Origin: Algoriphagus sp.
GTDB lineage: Bacteria; Bacteroidota; Bacteroidia; Cytophagales; Cyclobacteriaceae
Reading direction: 5' to 3'
Length of the DNA: 5,627 bases
Assembly (NCBI GenBank): GCA_023255285.1
Contig: JALRIY010000149.1
Location: 1 to 5,627 of the forward strand
Under the pieces are notes generated by a model, which worked only from the letters and a program-made list of their open reading frames with translations, ran no database searches and was not told the origin of the DNA. Position numbers and translations under genes: made by a program. Shown here piece after piece: positions 1 to 5,627 of this stretch. Positions within the stretch are counted from its first letter, which is position 1, and every line of letters starts with the position of its first letter.

Positions 1-1032
1 TCCAGGCAGCAGTCTTAGATCCTCCCGAATCCAATGTGCTTGATCTTGGGGTACAAATAGTCCAAATCGGTTTAAACCAGGATGTATTTCTCCCAAACCG
101 GTGTAAATAACGTTTTCTAACGTATCGGTAGCAATCACAAACAGGGGTTTGCCAGTACCACCTACCTGTAGCCCTTTGCGCTGACCTACCGTAAAGTAAT
201 GTGCTCCTCGGTGCTCACCTAGGACCTTTCCTTGGGTAGGAGTGTAAGTAATTGGGGTACATACGGCTTCCAATTGCTCCTGCGTCCAATCTTGAGGAAG
301 AATTCCTGAAGGAACGAGTCTAGTTTGGTAATCGGGTAATTCCTCAGGGATTTGAATTATTTTTCCTGTTTTGGGTTTCAGTTGCTGCTGCAAGAAATCA
401 GGTAGGCGCACTTTCCCGATAAAACAGAGACCTTGCGAGTCTTTCTTTTCGGCGGTGATTAGTCCTGCATGCTTGGCGATTTCCCGAACTTCTGATTTTT
501 GAAGATTTCCGATAGGGAATAGCGCCTTCGCTAATTGCTCTTGGGATAGTTGACAGAGAAAATAGCTTTGGTCTTTGTTGGCATCTGCACCGGCTAATAG
601 TTGGTAAATCGGTTGTCCGTTTACCTTAATTTCGTCTTTTTGGCAATAGTGTCCTGTGGCTACAAAGTCTGCTTTGAGTTGGGTTGCTGCTTTGAGGAAG
701 ATATCAAACTTGATTTCGCGGTTGCAGAGAATGTCCGGGTTGGGCGTACGGCCGGCACTGTACTCAGCAAACATATAATCCACGATTCGCGTCTGGTATT
801 CGGCGCTAAGGTCAATCGCTTGAAAGGGAATATTTAGTGTTTCGGCAACCAACATGGCGTCAGTCGAATCCTCGAGCCATGGGCATTCGTTTGAAATGGT
901 AACGGATTCATCGTGCCAGTTTTTCATAAACATGCCGATGACTTCGTAGCCTTGGTCAATTAAAAGTTTGGCAGCGACGCTGCTATCTACGCCGCCCGAT
1001 AGACCGACGACAACTCGAGGTTTTGTTTTCAT
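1..1032 (-). CDS. mnmA: tRNA-specific 2-thiouridylase MnmA (C-terminus cut by window edge)
   Basis: MnmA is the cytoplasmic enzyme that makes the 2-thio group of U34 in tRNA-Lys, -Glu and -Gln, using ATP and a relayed persulfide. The leftward frame is open for 344 codons from the ATG at 1032 down to base 1 with no stop. It shows the PP-loop SGGVDSS at residues 12-18, the PNPDILC segment with the nucleophilic cysteine at 103, DQSYF in the middle, and the second catalytic cysteine at 203 in GLCFIGKV. E. coli uses the equivalent pair C102/C199. Segments such as NWHDESVTISNECPW and VRLPDFLQQ are typical of the Bacteroidota form, which is about 390-400 residues, so roughly 50 C-terminal residues (end of the beta-barrel domain) lie outside the window. 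The chosen start puts the PP-loop at its usual distance from the N-terminus. No Shine-Dalgarno is seen, which is normal in this phylum. It is transcribed divergently from arfB. Confidence 0.97.
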   Translation of the reverse strand, partial: MKTKPRVVVGLSGGVDSSVAAKLLIDQGYEVIGMFMKNWHDESVTISNECPWLEDSTDAMLVAETLNIPFQAIDLSAEYQTRIVDYMFAEYSAGRTPNPDILCNREIKFDIFLKAATQLKADFVATGHYCQKDEIKVNGQPIYQLLAGADANKDQSYFLCQLSQEQLAKALFPIGNLQKSEVREIAKHAGLITAEKKDSQGLCFIGKVRLPDFLQQQLKPKTGKIIQIPEELPDYQTRLVPSGILPQDWTQEQLEAVCTPITYTPTQGKVLGEHRGAHYFTVGQRKGLQVGGTGKPLFVIATDTLENVIYTGLGEIHPGLNRFGLFVPQDQAHWIREDLRLLPG

Positions 1033-1043
1033 AAGGTAGTGGT

Positions 1044-1064
1044 TAATGGAGTAAAGGTCCATTA
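1044..1064 (-). promoter_or_regulatory. Hairpin in the mnmA 5' leader
   Basis: TAATGGA (1044-1050) and TCCATTA (1058-1064) are perfect 7-base inverted arms around a 7-base loop. In the mnmA message this stem would end 11 bases before the start codon, close enough to affect ribosome access. An alternative pairing of GTCC (1057-1060) with GGAC (1067-1070) overlaps one arm and would compete with it. The function is inferred from position only. Confidence 0.4.
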
Positions 1065-1078
1065 GGGGACACTAGGAG

Positions 1079-1098
1079 ATTGACTCAATTGAGTCAAT
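1079..1098. promoter_or_regulatory. Perfect 20-bp palindrome at the predicted mnmA transcription start
   Basis: ATTGACTCAATTGAGTCAAT equals its own reverse complement over all 20 bases, with no spacer. It starts 7 bases downstream of the candidate -7 element of mnmA, so it would cover the transcription start. As DNA it could be an operator for a dimeric regulator. As RNA it could fold into an 8-bp stem with an AATT loop at the very 5' end of the message. The regulator, if any, is unknown. Confidence 0.5.
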
Positions 1099-1104
1099 GC
1101 ACTA

Positions 1105-1138
1105 CAAAGGTACGGAATGCTTCCCTGATTCGAACAAA
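1105..1138 (-). promoter_or_regulatory. Candidate Bacteroidota-type promoter for mnmA
   Basis: On the minus strand, TTTG (1138-1135) is followed after a 22-base gap by TACCTTTG (1112-1105). This matches the -33 TTG / -7 TAnnTTTG consensus described for Bacteroides and Flavobacterium, whose spacing is about 17-23. The predicted transcription start falls around 1098-1100. That gives a 5' leader of roughly 66 bases before the mnmA ATG. Only the sequence match supports it. Confidence 0.5.
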
Positions 1139-1182
1139 TCAAAAATTTGCATTGTTTCTAAATTTATAAGCTGCTTTTTCTG

Positions 1183-1620
1183 ATGTCAATGAATTCCTTA
1201 CAATCTCGAATCAAACGAGGTGATTTTTTGCCTGAATTGGACTTTCTTACCTCCAGATCTGGTGGTGCTGGAGGGCAGCATGTCAATAAAGTAGAAACGA
1301 AAGTGCAGCTTAAATTTGCCGTACATACCTCACAAGTATTGACTGAGGAGGAGAAATTGACTTTTATTCAAAAAAATCCAACCAAAATCGACACTGCCGG
1401 ATTTTTGCAATTGACCTGTCAGGAAACCCGCTCACAACTACAGAATAAGGAGTTGGTCATCCGAAAGTTTTACGACTTGCTCCGCAGTTCCTTCTTTGAA
1501 AAGAAGGTTCGTAAGGCCACTCGCCCAAAAAAGGGCTCCATTGAAGAACGCTTGAAGGATAAAAAAGTAAAGTCGGAAATCAAAAGAAATCGGTCCAATT
1601 TTAGGCCAGGTTCTGACTGA
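1183..1620 (+). CDS. arfB: Peptidyl-tRNA hydrolase ArfB (YaeJ/ICT1 family)
   Basis: ArfB rescues ribosomes stalled on messages without a stop codon by hydrolysing the peptidyl-tRNA in the P site. The 145-residue protein has the class I release-factor GGQ motif at residues 30-32, in the context SGGAGGQHVNKVETKV. It lacks any codon-recognition domain. Its basic C-terminal tail (about residues 108-142, rich in K and R, including RKATRPKKGS and RNRSNFRPG) is the part that in this family threads into the empty mRNA channel. The length matches E. coli ArfB (140 residues). The start at 1183 is preferred, but the in-frame ATG at 1189 would also work, and there is no clear Shine-Dalgarno to decide. 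The gene is divergent from mnmA across a 150-base spacer. I saw no convincing promoter for it: a TAAATTTA at 1159-1166 resembles a -7 element but lacks a correctly spaced TTG. Confidence 0.95.
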   Translation: MSMNSLQSRIKRGDFLPELDFLTSRSGGAGGQHVNKVETKVQLKFAVHTSQVLTEEEKLTFIQKNPTKIDTAGFLQLTCQETRSQLQNKELVIRKFYDLLRSSFFEKKVRKATRPKKGSIEERLKDKKVKSEIKRNRSNFRPGSD

Positions 1621-1689
1621 TTTTTTTCAATTTTACTCGTTTCCTGGGTTTAAAGTTTAAATTTACTTGCTGGTCTAGTACACTTCCTC

Positions 1690-2226
1690 ATGAAATCACC
1701 TCTATTGTCCAATCCCCTCCGAGCTATACTTGGGCTCCTCCTTGTATCTTTCCTTTTTTTGGGAAGTTGTCAATCCAAAAAACCTACCGAAAGTAAAGTT
1801 ACTTCGGAAGAACTTTCATCTAACCGAGCCTCAGTACGATTTCAGTCAGCAAATGGAGAAGAGTTTGGCCTTCAACCGGAAATTAAAAAATGGACGGTAC
1901 TTCATTTTTGGGCTACTTGGTGCAAACCCTGTCTTGCAGAATTCCCAGAATTAAAGGTAGCACTTCCTAATTTTCAACAAGCTACTACCCAATTTATATT
2001 AGCTTCTGAAGAAGAATTGGGACAAATACAATCCTTTGAAAGCCGATATCAAACTGGATTAAATCTAAGCCGATTTGTAAAAGGGTCGTTGGCAGATTTT
2101 GAAGTTTATGCATTACCTACTACAGTAGTGCTCGATACGGAAGGAAAAGAGATCTTCCGACATGTGGGATTAATGGAATGGAAAAATATTAAAAGTATAG
2201 AGGAACTTATTCAAATCAAGCCATGA
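1690..2226 (+). CDS. TlpA/ResA-like thioredoxin-fold lipoprotein
   Basis: This is a predicted envelope thiol-disulfide oxidoreductase. The N-terminus is a lipoprotein signal: basic residues, a hydrophobic stretch at 12-25, and a lipobox LGSC with the lipidated cysteine at 27. A short linker precedes the thioredoxin fold. The strand leading to the active site reads VLHFWATWCKPC, with the CxxC pair C78 and C81, and the cis-proline is P143 in YALPTTVV. At 178 residues it has the size of small TlpA/ResA/DsbE-like proteins. In this family, members reduce cysteines during cytochrome c maturation or copper loading of oxidases. The substrate here is not known. The stop codon overlaps the next start by four bases (ATGA), so the downstream propeller lipoprotein is the likely functional partner. 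The 69-base upstream spacer is AT-rich and begins with a T-run, with no clear promoter. Confidence 0.92.
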   Translation: MKSPLLSNPLRAILGLLLVSFLFLGSCQSKKPTESKVTSEELSSNRASVRFQSANGEEFGLQPEIKKWTVLHFWATWCKPCLAEFPELKVALPNFQQATTQFILASEEELGQIQSFESRYQTGLNLSRFVKGSLADFEVYALPTTVVLDTEGKEIFRHVGLMEWKNIKSIEELIQIKP

Positions 2227-3455
2227 CGAAAATTTCAACTTCAATTTTTCTTCTCTTTTTCTGGGTTTGGTCTTGCAAACAAGCAGAACCCAAATTAATT
2301 GAATTGGAAACTATTCCTTTTCCAAAGTTGGAAAATGCAGCTATGCCCAGTTTGTTTGCTAGTGATTCCAATCTATATATTTCTTGGCTAACGATGGGGA
2401 ATGACACCACTTCGGAGTTGTATTATTCAAGTTTGAATTCCGAAAACCAATGGGCGACTCCTCAACTAATCAATCAAGGACCCAATTGGTTTGTTAACTG
2501 GGCGGACTTTCCGTCACTTGTTGAAAATCAAGGTGTTTTACTCAGTCATATTCTTCAAAAATCTTCCCCAGAAACTTTTTCCTACGATGTCAAGCTCCAA
2601 GTACTTCCCAAAGGTGCGAGTCAATGGAGTTTGGATCTTCCCTTGCATCAGGATAATACACTGACCGAACATGGATTTGTCTCTATGGTGCCCTACACCG
2701 CCAAAAGCTTTTTTACATCCTGGCTCGATGGTCGGGAGACAGGTGGAGGAGGACACGAACATGCTGCACATGCAGGAGGACCAATGAGTATTAGAGCTGC
2801 CGAAGTAGATTTGAATGGAAAGGTTTTGTGGGATGAACTTTTAGATGCAAAAACTTGTGATTGCTGTCAAACAAGTAGTGCCATCACCGATTTGGGTCCT
2901 GTGGTAGTTTACAGAAACCGATCTGATCGGGAGATTCGAGACATCGCCATTACACGGCTTGTGAACGGCAAATGGACCGAACCAGCTATTATCCACCCCG
3001 ATGGATGGGAGATCAGCGGATGTCCAGTAAATGGACCTAAAGTAGTAGCCAAAGGGGCTAATCTACTTCTAGGTTGGTTTACTGCTCCAAAAGGAATTCA
3101 ACAAGTCAAATTTGCCTTTTCTACAGATGCAGGTGCATCCTTTGGGATACCTGTGGTCATTGAATCTACTGGGCTAATTGGCCGCGTCGATGTGGCGTTA
3201 TTAAAAGAAGACTGGGGAGTAGTTTCCTGGATGGAAACTAAAGGAGAACAAACATTTCTTTATGCGGCAGGTATTGACCAAACAGGAGAAATGGGAAAGG
3301 CCCTACAGATCACAGTAGTAGATCCGAGTAGAAAAAGTGGTTTCCCACAACTTGAAGTTCTTTCAGGCCAAGTATATTTTGCTTGGACAGAGGTAGTCGG
3401 AGAAGGTAAAAATGTCCGGACTGCTCGTATCCCTCAGGAAGCTTTTTTGTTCTAA
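2223..3455 (+). CDS. Sialidase-like beta-propeller lipoprotein with CDCC and HEHAAH motifs
   Basis: This is a 410-residue envelope protein of unknown function. The signal peptide ends in the lipobox VWSC, with lipidated C18. The rest looks like a sialidase/BNR-type beta-propeller: repeated strand and turn patterns (NLYISWLT, SFFTSWLDG, LLLGWFTA, WGVVSWME, VYFAWTEV) and one clear Asp-box, STDAGASF, at 300-307. I could not identify a sialidase catalytic set (arginine triad, Tyr/Glu pair). Distinctive residues are HEHAAH at 178-183 after a glycine run, CDCC at 212-215 followed by QTSSA, VVYRNRSDREIRD, and C267 in GCPVNGP. These blocks match my memory of a widespread uncharacterised family usually named exo-alpha-sialidase. 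The Cys/His content suggests metal or redox chemistry, which is inference. The start overlaps the stop of the TlpA-like gene (ATGA), implying translational coupling. The stop codon lies inside a hairpin. Confidence 0.85.
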   Translation: MTKISTSIFLLFFWVWSCKQAEPKLIELETIPFPKLENAAMPSLFASDSNLYISWLTMGNDTTSELYYSSLNSENQWATPQLINQGPNWFVNWADFPSLVENQGVLLSHILQKSSPETFSYDVKLQVLPKGASQWSLDLPLHQDNTLTEHGFVSMVPYTAKSFFTSWLDGRETGGGGHEHAAHAGGPMSIRAAEVDLNGKVLWDELLDAKTCDCCQTSSAITDLGPVVVYRNRSDREIRDIAITRLVNGKWTEPAIIHPDGWEISGCPVNGPKVVAKGANLLLGWFTAPKGIQQVKFAFSTDAGASFGIPVVIESTGLIGRVDVALLKEDWGVVSWMETKGEQTFLYAAGIDQTGEMGKALQITVVDPSRKSGFPQLEVLSGQVYFAWTEVVGEGKNVRTARIPQEAFLF

Positions 3456-3467
3456 AAAAGACTTCCT
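3436..3467 (+). terminator. Hairpin spanning the end of the propeller gene, possible terminator
   Basis: The left arm at 3436-3448 (AGGAAGCTTTTTT) pairs with the right arm at 3454-3467 (AAAAAAGACTTCCT). This gives 13 base pairs with a single bulged A at 3461 and a 5-base loop at 3449-3453. The TAA stop at 3453-3455 sits at the loop/stem junction. The stem is AT-rich in its upper half and no long T-run follows on the plus strand, so termination strength is uncertain. It could also act as a 3'-end mRNA stabiliser. Confidence 0.4.
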
Positions 3468-3484
3468 AAGATTTACTCCTAATT

Positions 3485-3557
3485 AAGCATGGGGAAATAA
3501 AAGCTGTGCTTTCAACTTTTCGCCCTAAACCCTATTGGGGTTCATCATGCTTTTTTT
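3485..3557 (+). terminator. Nested inverted repeats with T-run in the convergent spacer
   Basis: An outer pair AAGCATG (3485-3491) / CATGCTT (3546-3552) encloses two small hairpins: AAAGC-TGT-GCTTT (3500-3512) and AACCC-TATTG-GGGTT (3528-3542). The right outer arm runs into seven T residues (3551-3557). The layout would give a branched RNA ending in a U-tract. That fits a terminator for the rightward unit lying between convergent genes, though the large outer loop is unusual. No coding capacity is apparent here. Confidence 0.35.
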
Positions 3558-3613
3558 ACTAGAAAGCTCTGCGAATACAACCAATTATTTTTTGAAGAGA
3601 AAAAATTGTCTGA

Positions 3614-4204
3614 TTAGCTATTTTTTAGGACAAATTTGATCTTCGTTTTATCCCAAGCAATGGCAATTTCGGTGGTTTGGCTTGCCACTTTTTCCACAGT
3701 ATAGGTGAGTGACTCCACACTGTTTTCGAGTGTTTCAGGCGTACAGCTAATTCGAATCACATCTTTGCTTGCATCGTAATCATCTGCCAAGTGCATGTCC
3801 CAATCAGCATTTAAGATGACGGTCCACTCTTGCTCACCAGGAATGGTAAATAGGCCATATTTTCCTGCAGGAACGACTTTGTCCCCGATTTTAACGGGTT
3901 TATCTAGTTGAATCCAAGTGGCCTTATGTGCTCCAGTCGCCCAAACTTCCCCAAAGGCTACCAAGCCACCAAAAATTTGTCTTCCTCTGACACTTGGTGA
4001 GGAATAATCGATGTGGATATGGTTTCCATCGACAATGGCCATTGCGGTCTTTTTGGGACTTTTTGACTTAGCTGGTTTTTCAGTTGCAGCAGCTTGATGC
4101 TGGCTATGGTCTTCTGTTGGCGCAGTTGTGGTTTGCTTTTCTGTGTTCCCTCCACAACCAGCAATGAAAAGGGGTAGGAGAATGGCGAAAGTAAATTTTT
4201 TCAT
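3614..4204 (-). CDS. DUF2911 domain lipoprotein
   Basis: This is a 196-residue envelope protein of unknown function. The signal peptide carries the lipobox IAGC with lipidated C17. It is followed by a low-complexity linker (about 18-52) rich in T, A and K that contains EDHSQHQ. The DUF2911 domain fills about 52-195. It is recognised by HIHIDYSSPSVRGRQIFGG (63-80), GEVWATGAHKATW (85-97), the VPAGKYGLFTIPGEQEWTVILN stretch (111-132), and a terminal strand with IAWDKTKIKFVL. DUF2911 proteins are common in Bacteroidota and have no established activity. The gene lies 57 bases downstream of the efflux adaptor on the same strand, so co-transcription is likely and an envelope role linked to metal stress is plausible but unproven. 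No Shine-Dalgarno is seen before the ATG at 4204. Confidence 0.9.
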   Translation of the reverse strand: MKKFTFAILLPLFIAGCGGNTEKQTTTAPTEDHSQHQAAATEKPAKSKSPKKTAMAIVDGNHIHIDYSSPSVRGRQIFGGLVAFGEVWATGAHKATWIQLDKPVKIGDKVVPAGKYGLFTIPGEQEWTVILNADWDMHLADDYDASKDVIRISCTPETLENSVESLTYTVEKVASQTTEIAIAWDKTKIKFVLKNS

Positions 4205-4214
4205 GGTCAGGGGT

Positions 4215-4241
4215 TGAATTAAAATAGATTGATTTTATTCA
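4215..4241 (-). promoter_or_regulatory. AT-rich imperfect hairpin before the DUF2911 gene
   Basis: TGAA plus TAAAAT (4215-4225, one bulged T at 4219) can pair with ATTTTA plus TTCA (4232-4241) around a 6-base loop. That gives ten base pairs of mostly A-T, ending 10 bases before the DUF2911 start codon. Next to it is a direct repeat ATTCAT at 4237-4242 and 4247-4252, a 10-base period. It could be a processing or translation-control structure or an operator, but AT-rich spacers give such matches by chance. Confidence 0.25.
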
Positions 4242-4261
4242 TGTTGATTCATTTAGCTCAC

Positions 4262-5626
4262 TCAAGGAGTTGGGATTGGTAAACTTTTCTGATACGATTG
4301 TTTTACCTCTCCACAGCTGAGCATGGAAGCACCGAAATAGGGATTTTTAATGTCCTCTGTTTCACTGAGCCAATATCCACCTTTGTTATCAAAAGCCATA
4401 GGACAGAAATCTTGGTAAACTACCTGCTGGCTGAGTGGGTAGGTTTCCGCAAGTTGAATAATGGAAGCCGACAAACTTGAAAACTGTGTTCTTGCTGCGC
4501 CAATGTCCTTAGCCCCCTTAATTTTGGCAGTTGCCTGGGAGAGCTCTGACTTTATCTTTTCCCATTTGGCCTTGTCTTTACCTGTTCCAGGGGCTGAACT
4601 CACTTTTGCCAATGCTTGTGCAAGGAGTTGGGTAGCTGCGGTGGGTAGTTGATCTTTCACCAAGCTGTTTTTTACTTGGAAGTATGCAGACACCACTGCA
4701 GTGATTTCTTGGCTAAAGGCAGCTGAAACCTCCACTTTTTGCGTACTACTGCGGTTGAGGAGGCTAGGCTTACCTGAAAGTTGGGCAGAAGCATCTAATG
4801 CAAAAGCCCCATAAGAAACGATTTCTTCGCCTGCTTGAAGTCCTGCCTTGATTTGGTAATTTTCCCCGAGTCGATTGCCAAGGGTCACTTCTCTCATCAC
4901 AAATTCTGGTAGCGTCGCATTAGGTACTTTCACGTACACAATCGAACGCTTGCCTGACCATAATACGGCTGTGCGGGGAACCATGACTTCGGCCGAACTT
5001 GCTGAATTTCGAGTTTGGATACGCGCCGTCACAAACATTTCTGGTTTGAGTGAATTACCTACGTTGCGAATCTCAGCCCGCACGGAAGCGGCTCGCGTGT
5101 TGGCATTAATTAGCGGATCCACGAAAGTAACTTTTGCGCTTAGTGTCTCACCAGGCTTCCCGGCTACGGTAAACTGAATCTCATCTCCAAGGGCTACAAA
5201 AGGCAGGTCGGTTTCGTACACATCCAGAAGCAACCAGAGGCTATTCAAGTTGGTGACGGTGAAAAGTACCGAGCCCATGGAAACATAATCCCCAACGGAA
5301 ATATTTTTTTGCAACACCACGCCAGACTGATCGGCAAAGATGTCCATACGCTCTTTGACCTGGCCACTGCGCTCTATTTCTGCGATTTGGGTAGCACTCA
5401 ATTTCCAAAGACTCAGCTTGTCCTTGCTCGCCTGATACAATTGTGGGAAGGTTGCTTTTGTTTTTGCCGATTCCAGCAACTCTTTCTGGGCGGTAAGAAG
5501 CTCCGGAGAGTACACCGTAGCTATTCGCTGTCCAGCTTTTACTTGCTCCCCAGTGAAGGTGACGAATAATTTTTCTATTCGTCCTGGAAACTTGGCTGTT
5601 AAAGAAGCATTTTCTCGTTCATCGGC
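4262..5626 (-). CDS. CusB-like RND efflux periplasmic adaptor with C-terminal DUF3347 (N-terminus cut by window edge)
   Basis: This is the periplasmic adaptor of a tripartite heavy-metal RND pump, most likely Cu(I)/Ag(I), linking the inner-membrane RND protein to an outer-membrane channel. The frame is open from the window end to the TGA at 4262-4264, giving 454 residues. Fragment residues 15-33 (GRIEKLFVTFTGEQVKAGQ) are the first half of the lipoyl domain, followed by YSPELLTAQKELLESA and the helical hairpin (to about 90). The second lipoyl half follows at about 95-125, the beta-barrel to about 205, and the membrane-proximal domain (VPRTAVLWSG, GLQAGEEIVSYGAF) to about 285. DUF3347 fills about 300-445 and ends with FCPM (C408, M410), NKGGYWLS, NPYFG and SMLSCGE (C438), a Cys/Met set expected to bind Cu(I). 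The true start is upstream of the window, since MFP motifs continue to the edge. The DUF2911 gene follows 57 bases after the stop. Metal specificity is inferred from family resemblance. Confidence 0.93.
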   Translation of the reverse strand, partial: ADERENASLTAKFPGRIEKLFVTFTGEQVKAGQRIATVYSPELLTAQKELLESAKTKATFPQLYQASKDKLSLWKLSATQIAEIERSGQVKERMDIFADQSGVVLQKNISVGDYVSMGSVLFTVTNLNSLWLLLDVYETDLPFVALGDEIQFTVAGKPGETLSAKVTFVDPLINANTRAASVRAEIRNVGNSLKPEMFVTARIQTRNSASSAEVMVPRTAVLWSGKRSIVYVKVPNATLPEFVMREVTLGNRLGENYQIKAGLQAGEEIVSYGAFALDASAQLSGKPSLLNRSSTQKVEVSAAFSQEITAVVSAYFQVKNSLVKDQLPTAATQLLAQALAKVSSAPGTGKDKAKWEKIKSELSQATAKIKGAKDIGAARTQFSSLSASIIQLAETYPLSQQVVYQDFCPMAFDNKGGYWLSETEDIKNPYFGASMLSCGEVKQSYQKSLPIPTP

Positions 5627-5627
5627 T

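Noticed and set aside
601..837. Open frame on the plus strand inside mnmA
   Set aside because: It is a shadow of mnmA: antisense to a strongly conserved catalytic region, with no recognisable motif of its own.
1183..1620. Calling the GGQ protein a canonical peptide release factor (prfA/prfB/prfH)
   Set aside because: It is only 145 residues long, has no codon-recognition domain, and ends in the basic tail of ArfB.
1621..1689. Terminator after arfB and promoter for the TlpA-like gene
   Set aside because: The T-run after the arfB stop lacks a convincing stem before it. The TAAATTTA at 1658-1665 and the TTTAAA-G-TTTAAA dyad (1649-1661) have no TTG at the right spacing.
2223..3455. Naming the propeller protein a sialidase (nan-type gene symbol)
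   Set aside because: Only one clear Asp-box and general propeller patterns are visible. A catalytic sialidase residue set could not be identified, and the neighbours do not concern sialic acid.
3485..3557. Integron attC site or small mobile element in the convergent spacer
   Set aside because: The inverted arms do not match the attC core (RYYYAAC/GTTRRRY), and no target-site duplication or integrase is present. A terminator-like reading is simpler.
4875..5177. 100-residue plus-strand frame inside the adaptor gene
   Set aside because: It is antisense to the conserved beta-barrel and membrane-proximal domains, has no domain signature and no plausible promoter, so it is a shadow frame.
4262..5515. 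Taking the GTG at 5515 as the start of the efflux adaptor
   Set aside because: The frame stays open to the window edge. The upstream residues are typical adaptor sequence (GRIEKLFVTFTGEQVKAGQ), so the gene starts outside the window.

Overview
The window looks like chromosomal DNA of a Bacteroidota bacterium. Four things suggest this: a MnmA of the long Bacteroidota/flavobacterial type, three lipoprotein precursors with short signal peptides, a TTTG/TAnnTTTG-type promoter, and gene starts without Shine-Dalgarno sequences. A Cytophagia/Cyclobacteriaceae-like source is plausible, but I cannot prove it from this sequence. No rRNA, tRNA, CRISPR array, transposase or integrase is visible.

Left part (1-1620): a divergent pair of translation-related genes. 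mnmA (tRNA 2-thiouridylase) runs leftward out of the window and lacks its C-terminus. arfB (a GGQ peptidyl-tRNA hydrolase for stalled ribosomes) runs rightward. The 150-base spacer holds a Bacteroidota-type promoter candidate for mnmA, a perfect 20-bp palindrome at its predicted transcription start, and a second hairpin just before the mnmA start codon.

Middle (1690-3455): a two-gene rightward unit with a 4-base ATGA overlap. It encodes a TlpA/ResA-like thioredoxin lipoprotein (CKPC active site) and a 410-residue sialidase-like beta-propeller lipoprotein. The propeller protein carries a CDCC cluster, a further GCP cysteine and an HEHAAH segment, which look more like metal or redox sites than a sialidase active site. 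The unit ends in a convergent spacer rich in inverted repeats, with terminator-like hairpins.

Right part (3614-5627, leftward): a copper/silver-type RND efflux periplasmic adaptor (CusB-like) with a C-terminal DUF3347 Cys/Met domain. It is cut by the window edge at its N-terminus. It is followed 57 bases downstream by a DUF2911 lipoprotein.

The four cell-envelope genes share a theme of envelope metal (probably copper) and thiol chemistry. The adaptor ties the region to Cu/Ag export. The TlpA plus CDCC-propeller pair is the least understood part and the best candidate for an undescribed functional unit.
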